NCBI GenBank assembly: GCA_945912085.1
Contig: CAMEBJ010000004.1
Location: forward strand, 1-21,311
Reading direction: 5' to 3'
From: an uncultured Bacteroidales bacterium
Lineage (GTDB): Bacteria; Bacteroidota; Bacteroidia; Bacteroidales; UBA932
Length of the DNA: 21,311 nt
Shown here: one piece after another, positions 1 to 6,218 of the stretch
How positions within the stretch are numbered: the first letter of the stretch is position 1
Layout: each line of letters starts with the position of its first letter
Translations under genes and position numbers: made by a program
Notes under the pieces: model-generated
What the model saw: the letters and a program-made list of their open reading frames with translations, nothing else
Database searches by the model: none
Told to the model about the DNA's origin: nothing

Positions 1-30
1 CGATGGCAGTTCTGGAGAGAATTCCGCTGA
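1..30 (+). CDS. Possible 3' tail of an upstream gene (partial)
   Basis: Frame 1 encodes RWQFWREFR and then TGA at 28-30. The aromatic-rich tail would suit the end of a membrane protein, but nine residues cannot be assigned to a family. Frame 2 is also open from the window edge to a TGA at 89-91 that overlaps the pnuC start as ATGA, but its Gly/Ser/Asn-rich translation looks like a shadow. One of the two is probably the end of the preceding gene in a pnuC operon, and the sequence does not settle which. Confidence 0.25.
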   Translation, partial: RWQFWREFR

Positions 31-87
31 CGGGGCTGGCGGGAGAAACGAGTCGGGAAATATGTCAAAACCAAGAAAAACAAAAGA

Positions 88-774
88 ATGAAAAGAACCC
101 TTGCCCCCTACGACTGGTTCCTGATAACAGGAGTGGTCGCCTCCAACCTCATCTATTCTTTTCTGGAAAAGGAATTCGACCCCGTGGGGTCACTGGCCTG
201 CATCGCCGGGGTCATCTGCGTGGTGCTCGTCGCCAAAGGCAGCATCTGGAACTACCTTTTCGGAGTCATCAATGTCTCCCTCTACGCCTGGATATCCTAC
301 AAGGCAGCCATCTACGGAGATGCCGGTCTGAATGCCTTCTACTATTTTCCGATGCAGTTCATCGGCTGGTGGCAATGGAGGAAGAGAGGTGCGTCGGCAT
401 CCTCGAAGGAGGGCGGTGAAACAACGGTGAAAGCCCGCCGGATGACCCTTGTGCAAAGAATCCTTCTTTTCATCGGGTGTGCAGTGCTGATAGTCGGAGT
501 GGGCTTCCTGCTGAAATACCTCAACGACCCGCAGCCTTTCAAGGATGCCGCCACGACAGTCCTAAGCATCATCGCCCAGGCCCTGATGGCCCTTGCCTTC
601 ATGGAGCAATGGGTTCTCTGGATTACCGTCAATGCAATCAGCGTTGTGATGTGGTGCGTCTGCGTGGCGCGCGGAGAAGCCCACGCCGGCATAATGGTGA
701 TAATGTGGTGCTTCTACCTGCTGAACTCCATCAACGGCCTGCGCGTCTGGCTCAAACTCAGCGCCGGCAAGTAA
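88..774 (+). CDS. pnuC: PnuC-family vitamin/nucleoside transporter
   Basis: This 228-residue integral membrane protein belongs to the PnuC family, which moves nicotinamide riboside or, in PnuT-type members, thiamine across the inner membrane by facilitated diffusion; a cytoplasmic kinase then traps the substrate. About seven hydrophobic segments are visible. The family core is the segment at about residues 53-98: WNYLFGVINVSLYAW, then an acidic and aromatic stretch ending in FIGWWQWRK. A second WxxxNxxS-type segment near residues 175-185 (WVLWITVNAISVVMW) is the internal repeat expected of this fold. Length is normal. The ATG at 88 is preceded by an A-rich stretch, as is usual in Bacteroidetes. 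No TPP riboswitch or thiamine pyrophosphokinase gene is visible next to it, so the substrate cannot be assigned. The next gene, yeiH, is convergent. Confidence 0.88.
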   Translation: MKRTLAPYDWFLITGVVASNLIYSFLEKEFDPVGSLACIAGVICVVLVAKGSIWNYLFGVINVSLYAWISYKAAIYGDAGLNAFYYFPMQFIGWWQWRKRGASASSKEGGETTVKARRMTLVQRILLFIGCAVLIVGVGFLLKYLNDPQPFKDAATTVLSIIAQALMALAFMEQWVLWITVNAISVVMWCVCVARGEAHAGIMVIMWCFYLLNSINGLRVWLKLSAGK

Positions 775-791
775 TTCTCCCCTTTCGCTTT

Positions 792-893
792 CATTTGTCC
801 TCACAGAGGTCCCCTTTTGAGGACGGGACAGCCCAAACCCCGCATTTGTCCTCAAAAATACGCACTTTTGAGGACGAGACAACCAAAAAAGGA
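792..893. repeat. Two tandem 51-bp units, each with a hairpin
   Basis: CATTTGTCCTCA at 792 recurs at 843, and TTTTGAGGACG at 815 recurs at 866, so both blocks keep an exact 51-bp period. The spacers between the blocks differ. Unit 2 folds into a perfect 10-bp stem (GTCCTCAAAA 848-857 with TTTTGAGGAC 866-875, loop of 8). Unit 1 has a 7-bp stem (797-803 with 818-824). Because 51 is divisible by three, the minus strand stays open and reads a 17-residue peptide repeat, LSRPQK..LRTN, which is not taken as a gene. The array lies between two convergent genes and may act as a bidirectional terminator or be a dispersed palindromic repeat. Confidence 0.75.
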
Positions 894-957
894 CACTGTA
901 GTTTCTGTAGTAAGTCTGTGAAGAAGAACTGCTTGTCAGAACGGAGGTTATCATAAA

Positions 958-2226
958 CTACATCCCCGCAATGGCAGGTTTGATCAGACCGAAGATGATG
1001 TAGGCTACCACGAGGGTTACCACGATGTTAAAGGTCTGGGCGGTCAGGAAGGCGGCAAGAGGCTTGCGGTTTTCCTTGCTGAAGATTTCCCTGAAACGGG
1101 TCTCGAGGCCGATGCAGACGAAAGCTATGCTGAAGAGGGTGTTCTGGAAGCCCTTTGTGACCTTGCCTACGGCCTTGGCGGTCTCAGTCTCGAAGCAGAA
1201 GCTGAAGACGAGGGAAGCGAGGATGAATCCCACCACGAATTTAGGGAAGCGGTCCCAGATGAGGCCTAGGGTCGGTTTCTCCTGTCCGTTCTTCTTGTCG
1301 CCTACGCCCTGGTAGGTCCACATCAGGGAGATGATGAAGGCGGCCAGTCCCAGAAGCACATTCTGCGAGGATTTCACAATCACGGCCGTCTGGGCTGCGG
1401 TGTCACCGTGACCATGGTCTGCGAGTGTGCCTGCGGCTGCAACTGCTCCGGTCGTGTCGATTGTTCCTCCGAGCCAGGCTCCGGTCACCTCAGGCGAGAG
1501 GTTCATCAGGCCGGCAAGCCACGGAAGGATGTACATCATCGGAATTGCAATGATCAGCACGAGGGAAATCACGTAGGAAAGTTTCTTGTTGTCACCCTTG
1601 ATGACTCCGCAGGTGGCTATGGCAGCGGACACTCCGCAGATGGAAACCGCGCTTGAAAGCATCGTCCTCATCTCGGGGTCCACATTCATCTTCTTGCCCA
1701 CCCACCAGGCGAAATACCAGACCGAGAACACCACAATCAGGGACTGCACGAGGCCGTAGGCTCCCGACTTCATCACTTCGGAGAAGAGGATGGTAGAACC
1801 CAGGCAGATAATGCCTATCTTGATGTAAAATTCACTCTGGACTGCCGCCTTCATCCATTCAGGAAGCCTGAAGCAATTGCTGATCAGAAGACCGAGGATG
1901 ACTGCGAAGAAAACCGACTCGAAGCCGAATTCCTTGACCACAGGGATGTTTGCAAGGAGCTGTGCGCAGAGGGTCAGGGCGAAGATAATCAGCAGCGAAA
2001 GCGGAATCCACTTGAGAGGCCTGCCGAGGACCGCAGAAGTCACCATCGTGAGCACGAGCACGAAAAGATACATATAACCTGCTGACAGCCAATCATTGAC
2101 CGAAGTCAGAGTTTTAGGCATTCTCGGCATCAGGTCAGGGAAGAAGGCTGCAAGGGCGAGTATTACGGCACCTGCAAAGACAATGATCCAGTCTTCAGAT
2201 GTGAATTGCTTTATCCAATTTTTCAT
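958..2226 (-). CDS. yeiH: YeiH-family putative sulfate exporter (UPF0324)
   Basis: This 422-residue polytopic inner-membrane protein has about ten or more hydrophobic segments. It matches the YeiH/UPF0324 family (Pfam Cons_hypoth698), annotated as putative sulfate exporters although the substrate is poorly established. Diagnostic stretches are SAVSICGVSAAIATCGVI (about residues 192-209), GAWLGGTIDTTGAVAAAG, and AVIVKSSQNVLLGLAAF, which corresponds to the family's 'GGT...VAAAG...AVIVK' region. The first about 75 residues add two hydrophobic segments before the core, making it somewhat longer than the roughly 340-residue enterobacterial form. The ATG at 2224-2226 fits a canonical Bacteroidetes promoter about 65 bp upstream. 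The gene stands alone, convergent with pnuC and divergent from the CpXC operon. The family is clear; the sulfate role is inherited from family annotation. Confidence 0.85.
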   Translation of the reverse strand: MKNWIKQFTSEDWIIVFAGAVILALAAFFPDLMPRMPKTLTSVNDWLSAGYMYLFVLVLTMVTSAVLGRPLKWIPLSLLIIFALTLCAQLLANIPVVKEFGFESVFFAVILGLLISNCFRLPEWMKAAVQSEFYIKIGIICLGSTILFSEVMKSGAYGLVQSLIVVFSVWYFAWWVGKKMNVDPEMRTMLSSAVSICGVSAAIATCGVIKGDNKKLSYVISLVLIIAIPMMYILPWLAGLMNLSPEVTGAWLGGTIDTTGAVAAAGTLADHGHGDTAAQTAVIVKSSQNVLLGLAAFIISLMWTYQGVGDKKNGQEKPTLGLIWDRFPKFVVGFILASLVFSFCFETETAKAVGKVTKGFQNTLFSIAFVCIGLETRFREIFSKENRKPLAAFLTAQTFNIVVTLVVAYIIFGLIKPAIAGM

Positions 2227-2249
2227 TTTGACTTAGGTTTAAATACACA

Positions 2250-2272
2250 AGACTCTCAGCAAAACGGAGTCT
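2250..2272 (-). promoter_or_regulatory. Small hairpin in the yeiH 5' leader
   Basis: On the minus strand AGACTC pairs with GAGTCT across an 11-nt loop, within the predicted leader between the promoter at 2293-2324 and the start codon at 2226. It is too short and lacks a U-tract, so it is not an obvious terminator. It might affect mRNA stability or translation, or be chance. Confidence 0.35.
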
Positions 2273-2292
2273 GAAAAATTCACAAAACAGGG

Positions 2293-2324
2293 CAAAGATA
2301 TGTTTTTATGACCTAAAAAACAAA
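2293..2324 (-). promoter_or_regulatory. Bacteroidetes-type promoter for yeiH
   Basis: Read on the minus strand, TTTG (2324-2321) is followed by exactly 20 nt and then TATCTTTG (2300-2293). This is a full match to the Bacteroidetes primary-sigma consensus of TTTG and TAnnTTTG with 19-21 nt spacing. The predicted transcription start is near 2286, giving a leader of about 60 nt before the yeiH ATG. Confidence 0.75.
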
Positions 2325-2367
2325 TAGGGAGGATGGACGCTCCTGCCGCAGGTCGGAGTTTTTGTAT

Positions 2368-2531
2368 TAGGAATATGAAAAAAATAACCTGCTTCAGATA
2401 TGGATAAGATTTTCGAGAACAGATTGATTTTCGAAGAGGGAGTTTAGTGGTGCTAAATGACCGATGAGAAAAGCAATATGTACCGGAAAGATTATTCATA
2501 GATGATGCAGGTTATTTTTTGAAGATTCCTA
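2368..2531. repeat. 164-bp near-palindrome: structured RNA or MITE-like element
   Basis: The two halves are complementary around a centre at about 2450. A perfect 14-bp arm (AAAAAATAACCTGC 2379-2392 with GCAGGTTATTTTTT 2507-2520) continues inward as an imperfect stem to 2432/2468, with one bulged A at 2416. The tip is TTTAG-TGGTG-CTAAA (2443-2457). The stem also extends outward through TAGGAAT 2368-2374 with ATTCCTA 2525-2531. Most interior mismatches are G/A or A/A, and three of them are symmetric GA-opposite-GA pairs. No protein is encoded. The right end overlaps the -7 box of the next operon. Confidence 0.7.
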
Positions 2532-2537
2532 TATTTG
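2530..2537 (+). promoter_or_regulatory. Probable -7 box for the CpXC-PHP-EptA operon
   Basis: TATATTTG is a full match to TAnnTTTG and lies 28 bp before the ATG at 2566. No TTTG sits at the ideal -33 distance; that position falls inside the right arm of the near-palindrome (GCAGGTT), so this would be a weak or regulated promoter. Downstream, GGAATATTCAATAT and GGAATTCAATAT form a short imperfect direct repeat at 2539-2565. Confidence 0.5.
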
Positions 2538-2565
2538 CGGAATATTCAATATTTCGGAATTCAAT

Positions 2566-3222
2566 ATGTCAATCATCAACGAAGGAATGGCCGCCTGCCC
2601 GCAATGCGGCAACCGGAACACGATAAAGGTTTACAGAAGCATCAATGTCGCAGACAACCCCGAGCTGAAGGAAAAGGTGAAGGACGGCTCTCTCTTTCTG
2701 TGGGAGTGCCCTCATTGCGGAAAGGTGAATCTTGCGAAATATGAAACACTGTACCACGACCCCGACGGGAAGCTGATGGTCTGGCTCATCCCGGACGATT
2801 CCGTTTCGGAAACGCAGATGAAGGCCATCGAGAACCACACCAAGGCTATGGGAGATTACACTCTGAGGACAGTTTCGGATATGGGCAGCCTGATGGAGAA
2901 AGTCCTGATTCACGATGCCGCCCTGGACGATGTGGTGATTGAGATGTGCAAATATGTAACAAAGATGGAAATGGCCTCGAAGGCCGGTTCGCAGCAGGCT
3001 GCACAGGAGCTGATGAACGCCACATTCCATTTCTACAGGCTAAACGCAGAGAGCGGGACCATCACCTTCATGTACCCCGGGAACGGACAGATGGTCAGGG
3101 TTGACATCGGCTGCAATGTCTATGAGGACGCAGAGGGCATCCTTCAGAGGAATCCTCACGTCAGGCCGGAACCGGGCTTCGCCAGAATTGACGCGGGGTG
3201 GCTTTCATCAAAAATCAGATAG
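2566..3222 (+). CDS. CpXC-domain zinc-ribbon protein
   Basis: This 218-residue soluble protein has no signal peptide or membrane segment. The N-terminal domain has paired CPxC motifs at C11/C14 (CPQCG) and C48/C51 (CPHCG), separated by a stretch with SINVADNPELKEKVKDG. This is the pattern of the CpXC domain (PF14353), a predicted zinc-binding fold of unknown role in which 'SIN..dp.LKe.l..G' between the Cys pairs is typical. The remaining about 140 residues look alpha/beta with no recognised motif. It is first in a plus-strand operon, with only 9 bp to the next gene, so its product is probably used together with two envelope proteins. The molecular function is unknown. Confidence 0.8.
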   Translation: MSIINEGMAACPQCGNRNTIKVYRSINVADNPELKEKVKDGSLFLWECPHCGKVNLAKYETLYHDPDGKLMVWLIPDDSVSETQMKAIENHTKAMGDYTLRTVSDMGSLMEKVLIHDAALDDVVIEMCKYVTKMEMASKAGSQQAAQELMNATFHFYRLNAESGTITFMYPGNGQMVRVDIGCNVYEDAEGILQRNPHVRPEPGFARIDAGWLSSKIR

Positions 3223-3231
3223 AACTTGGCT

Positions 3232-4425
3232 ATGATTAAGAAAATCTTGTCGGCAACATTGAGGATTTTTGCAGGATTTCTGCTCGTGCTGCTGTTCATT
3301 GTACTGTTGACTGAAATAAGTCCTGTTTACAGGTTCTCTGACCCGCAACCCTTTTCCGGAAGGGACATATTCAACCCCTACAGGAATCTTGACACGACCT
3401 TCTGCTGGAAGAGGGCCAACTTCCACACCCACACCCAGGTGGAGGGAATATTCAACGAATGTCACCACACACCTCAGGATGTGTATGATTCCCTGGAGCG
3501 TTTCGGATATGACATAGTGACATTCTCGAACCACAATGAACTTACTCCTCATCCGTTTGACTCGTCACTGCAAGTGAATGTGTATGAGCACGGTTACAAT
3601 TTTTTCAAGTACCACAAACTGGTGTTCGGATGTGACAGGGTCATTCATTTCGACAATCTCCTGCCCCTGTTTGTTTTCCAGAAACAGTTCCAGCTGGATT
3701 ACCTTGGTAAAGACAGTGATTTCATTCAGATGAATCATCCTTTCAGGACCGGTGGGACTTCCGAGGGTCAGATGAGAAGGCTGACAGGTTACCGGATTAT
3801 GGAACTTGACAGCGGATGCACTACAGAGCAGGAATACTGGGACTGGGCTCTCAGTGCAGGCCATTACAGTTTCGGTCTGGCAAATGATGATTTGCATTAT
3901 CCCGACAGGTCCTGGTGCACTGCAGTGAGGTGCAATTTTCTCTGCACTCCTTCCGCCAGGTATGAAGACATCAAGTCCACCCTCCTTGGGGGATGTTATT
4001 ACAGTATGAGAATACCTGATTACGGAGGCGGAGACTGGATTGAAAAACACAGGAAGAACGGGAATCTTCCGTCCATTACATCCATAGGTCTCAGAGACAG
4101 CACCATCTTCATCAGACTGTCCCGGAATGCCGACAGCATCAAGGTTACTGGACAGAACCACTCCACATTGAGCATGTCTGCAGACACCGACAGCCTTTCC
4201 TACACCTTCCAGCCTGAAGACACTTACGCCAGGTTCACGGCATATTTCCCTGAAGGGGAAGTCATATATTCCAATCCCTTCGCCAGATATGATGCTGCGT
4301 CCTCTGACAGTCCTTATTTGAATTCACCGCACAGGATTGACATCTTCCTTACCGTACTTTACAATCTTGCAATATTGATCTTGTGTGCAGGAATAGTTCT
4401 ACTGATAATAAAACTGAAAAAATGA
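3232..4425 (+). CDS. Membrane-anchored PHP-domain phosphoesterase-like protein
   Basis: The protein has 397 residues. A membrane segment at about 9-28 and another at about 373-394 flank a large domain expected to lie outside the cytoplasm. That domain carries PHP-type metal-ligand motifs in order: H65-T-H67 (NFHTHTQ), H101 (FSNHNE), H169 (QMNHP), and D220-L-H222 (ANDDLH). PHP proteins are metal-dependent phosphoesterases, so hydrolysis of a phosphate ester is likely, but the substrate is unknown. The region from about 270 to 365 looks like a C-terminal beta-rich domain. I chose ATG 3232; an in-frame TTG at 3226 is also possible. The stop overlaps the next start as ATGA, implying translational coupling with the phosphoethanolamine transferase and a shared envelope role. 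Confidence 0.78.
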   Translation: MIKKILSATLRIFAGFLLVLLFIVLLTEISPVYRFSDPQPFSGRDIFNPYRNLDTTFCWKRANFHTHTQVEGIFNECHHTPQDVYDSLERFGYDIVTFSNHNELTPHPFDSSLQVNVYEHGYNFFKYHKLVFGCDRVIHFDNLLPLFVFQKQFQLDYLGKDSDFIQMNHPFRTGGTSEGQMRRLTGYRIMELDSGCTTEQEYWDWALSAGHYSFGLANDDLHYPDRSWCTAVRCNFLCTPSARYEDIKSTLLGGCYYSMRIPDYGGGDWIEKHRKNGNLPSITSIGLRDSTIFIRLSRNADSIKVTGQNHSTLSMSADTDSLSYTFQPEDTYARFTAYFPEGEVIYSNPFARYDAASSDSPYLNSPHRIDIFLTVLYNLAILILCAGIVLLIIKLKK

Positions 4426-5954
4426 AAATATTGAAAAATAGGGCAAAACTCCAGTCAGTCTGCGCATTGCTGAGCATTTTCACCCTGACGGCTTTCCATA
4501 TCCCGTTCTTCCGTCACGTACTGGAAAACGTTGAAAGCGGTTTCAATGCCGTGCTTATCTTCACCAGCCTGGTGATTATTATGCTGGTGGCGAATTATTT
4601 CGCCTATTATCTCTTACTGTGGCTCGGACGTGGTGCAGGACGTTTCATTCTTGCCTTCTCATTCATTGCGGATGCTATTACCTTGTATTTCATCAACACA
4701 TTCGACGTCATCATAGATGATTCCATGATGGGGAATGTCTTCAATACAAAATTTTCCGAAGCTTCCGGCTTCTTCAGCCTGGGAGCCGTCCTTTACGTGC
4801 TGCTTCTCGGGATACTCCCTTCGGTCTATATCTTCTGGCGCAAGATTGACTTCGGATCTTTCAAGCGTTTCGGTTCACACATCGGAGTGTCGCTTGCTCT
4901 GATTCTCGCAATTGTGTTTGCAAATATGAGCAACTGGACGTGGATGGACCGCAATTCCACAGTGCTCGGAAGCCTGCTGATGCCCTGGTCCTACACGGTA
5001 AATTCCGTGCGTTACCATAACCACGTCAGGGAAAGGAACAGGGAAGAAATCAAACTTCCGGATGCCGTGTTCAAGAATGACGGGAAGAATGTCTGCGTCC
5101 TTGTCATCGGAGAATCTGCCCGCAGGGACCATTTCTCTTTGTACGGCTATGAGAGAAAGACCAATCCTCTTCTTGAAGCAGACAGCGTGAAGGCTATTCC
5201 TGCGGTAAGCGCTGCAACCTACACCACAGGAGGAGTAAAGGCCATTCTGGACCACGCGCCTGAAGACCGACTCTATGAAATTCTCCCGAACTATATGTTC
5301 CGCGCCGGGGCGGATGTCATCTGGAGAACCAGCAATTGGGGGGAACCTCCTGTACACATCGACAGATACCTGACCGTAGATGAATTGAAAAGAATCTATC
5401 CTGAGGCGGATGACAGATATGACGGCATTCTGATGGAAGGCCTTGCAGATGAAATCAATTCCTCCGCGAAGAACAAGGTCCTGATTGTAATCCACACCAG
5501 CACGAGTCACGGTCCGTCGTACAACAAACACTATCCGGAGCAGTTCGAGGTGTTCACACCGGTTTGTACTACAGTGGAGATGGCAAAGGCGGATCGGGAT
5601 GAACTGATCAATTCCTACGACAACTCCATCCTTTACACTGACTATATTCTTCATTCGGCCATTGAGTCCCTGAAGACATTGCCGGAAGACTGGCAAAAAT
5701 GTCTTATCTATGTTTCAGACCACGGGGAATCCCTCGGGGAAGGCAATCTCTACATGCACGGAGTACCTATGTCCATCGCTCCAAAAGAGCAGATTGAGAT
5801 TCCTTTCATTGTCTGGACTGACGGTTCAAGAAAAGTCAGAGATCTTGCACAAGTCGGTCAATACCACGTCTTCCACAGCGTTATGAATTTCCTTGGCGCT
5901 GAAAGTGATATTTACGACGCCAATATGAATATCTTTGAAGAGCCTGTCCGTTAA
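4422..5954 (+). CDS. EptA/MCR-like phosphoethanolamine transferase
   Basis: The protein has 510 residues. About five N-terminal membrane segments (12-30, 42-67, 74-94, 118-139, 152-169) precede an alkaline-phosphatase/sulfatase-fold domain. The linker motif DVIIDDSMMGNVFNTKFSEA is typical of EptA. Likely zinc ligands and catalytic residues are E231 (VIGES), T268 in ATYTTGG as candidate nucleophile, D433-H434 (VSDHGESLGE), and H446 (YMHG). EptA-type enzymes move phosphoethanolamine from phosphatidylethanolamine to lipid A or other glycans on the periplasmic side, lowering surface charge and polymyxin binding in proteobacteria. The Cys of the usual CGTST nucleophile motif is absent, so the disulfides seen in MCR are not conserved. 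ATG 4422 is preferred over an upstream start at 4383 because it gives the 4-bp overlap and begins at the conserved region. The acceptor is not known. Confidence 0.88.
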   Translation: MKILKNRAKLQSVCALLSIFTLTAFHIPFFRHVLENVESGFNAVLIFTSLVIIMLVANYFAYYLLLWLGRGAGRFILAFSFIADAITLYFINTFDVIIDDSMMGNVFNTKFSEASGFFSLGAVLYVLLLGILPSVYIFWRKIDFGSFKRFGSHIGVSLALILAIVFANMSNWTWMDRNSTVLGSLLMPWSYTVNSVRYHNHVRERNREEIKLPDAVFKNDGKNVCVLVIGESARRDHFSLYGYERKTNPLLEADSVKAIPAVSAATYTTGGVKAILDHAPEDRLYEILPNYMFRAGADVIWRTSNWGEPPVHIDRYLTVDELKRIYPEADDRYDGILMEGLADEINSSAKNKVLIVIHTSTSHGPSYNKHYPEQFEVFTPVCTTVEMAKADRDELINSYDNSILYTDYILHSAIESLKTLPEDWQKCLIYVSDHGESLGEGNLYMHGVPMSIAPKEQIEIPFIVWTDGSRKVRDLAQVGQYHVFHSVMNFLGAESDIYDANMNIFEEPVR

Positions 5955-5958
5955 ACAA

Positions 5959-5998
5959 AACCGACAGAACCAGGAAAAAATCCCTGACTCTGCCGGTT
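5959..5998. terminator. Hairpin terminator after the EptA-like gene
   Basis: AACCGACAGAACCAGG (5959-5974) pairs with the segment ending CTGCCGGTT (5982-5998), giving about 13 pairs with three mismatches around an A-rich loop. It lies 5 bp after the stop at 5954, between convergent transcription units, and probably ends the plus-strand operon. A clear U-tract is missing on either side. Confidence 0.5.
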
Positions 5999-6033
5999 CG
6001 GTTTGAAAATTCCCGATAAAGCCCCAAATGGCA

Positions 6034-6210
6034 TTATTCAAGATTGCGGGCACCGTCGCTGATGACAACGTCAATCACGACAGGTTCGTGGCCGTATTTG
6101 GCTGCAAATGCCTCTTTTGCCTTTGCAATGAAACCTTCGTAGAGTTCTTCCTTGACGAGGTTTATGGTGCAGCCGCCAAAGCCGCCGGTCCGCCCCTGCA
6201 GCCGTGTCAT
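6034..6210 (-). pseudogene. galK: Remnant of galactokinase C-terminus
   Basis: The minus strand from an ATG at 6210 to TAA at 6034 encodes 58 residues: MTRLQGRTGGFGGCTINLVK and then a helical segment ending VVISDGARNLE. This is the C-terminal GHMP-kinase segment of galactokinase, whose consensus is G.RMTGGGFGGCT..LV through a final DGAR. Complete GalK is about 380 residues, so about 85% is missing. The conserved core starts at about residue 6, and the 'RMTGGGF' part has itself lost residues (GRTGGF). The ATG is 8 bp beyond the stop of the esterase gene, in the same direction as the PUL. It could be the broken end of a former chromosomal galK or a deleted last gene of the PUL. It is unlikely to be active. 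Confidence 0.72.
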
Positions 6211-6218
6211 TTTACATA

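Noticed and set aside
1..87. TPP or other riboswitch upstream of pnuC
   Set aside because: The 87 bp available show no conserved aptamer core, and the region appears to be the end of another gene.
3..419. Open frame of 138 codons overlapping pnuC
   Set aside because: It is out of frame with a well-recognised transporter, and its Arg/His/Gly-rich translation resembles no protein family.
792..893. Possible short CRISPR array
   Set aside because: There are only two units, internal palindromes dominate, spacers are not of CRISPR size, and no cas genes are present.
562..954. Minus-strand open frame containing a 17-residue peptide repeat (LSRPQK..LRTN)
   Set aside because: The repeat comes from the 51-bp DNA repeat, and the rest is antisense to pnuC. 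A real protein is unlikely, though such frames are often annotated as hypothetical genes.
2340..2365. CTCC...GGAG followed by TTTTT, resembling a plus-strand terminator
   Set aside because: The stem is only about 4 bp with a poor loop, and there is no plus-strand gene upstream to terminate.
2239..2499. Open frame of 86 codons on the minus strand upstream of yeiH
   Set aside because: It runs through the yeiH promoter and the near-palindrome, and the translation has no family resemblance.
4875..5696. Open frame of 273 codons on the minus strand inside the EptA-like gene
   Set aside because: It is antisense to a gene with clear catalytic motifs, and its translation has no recognisable domain or signal. 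It is a shadow.
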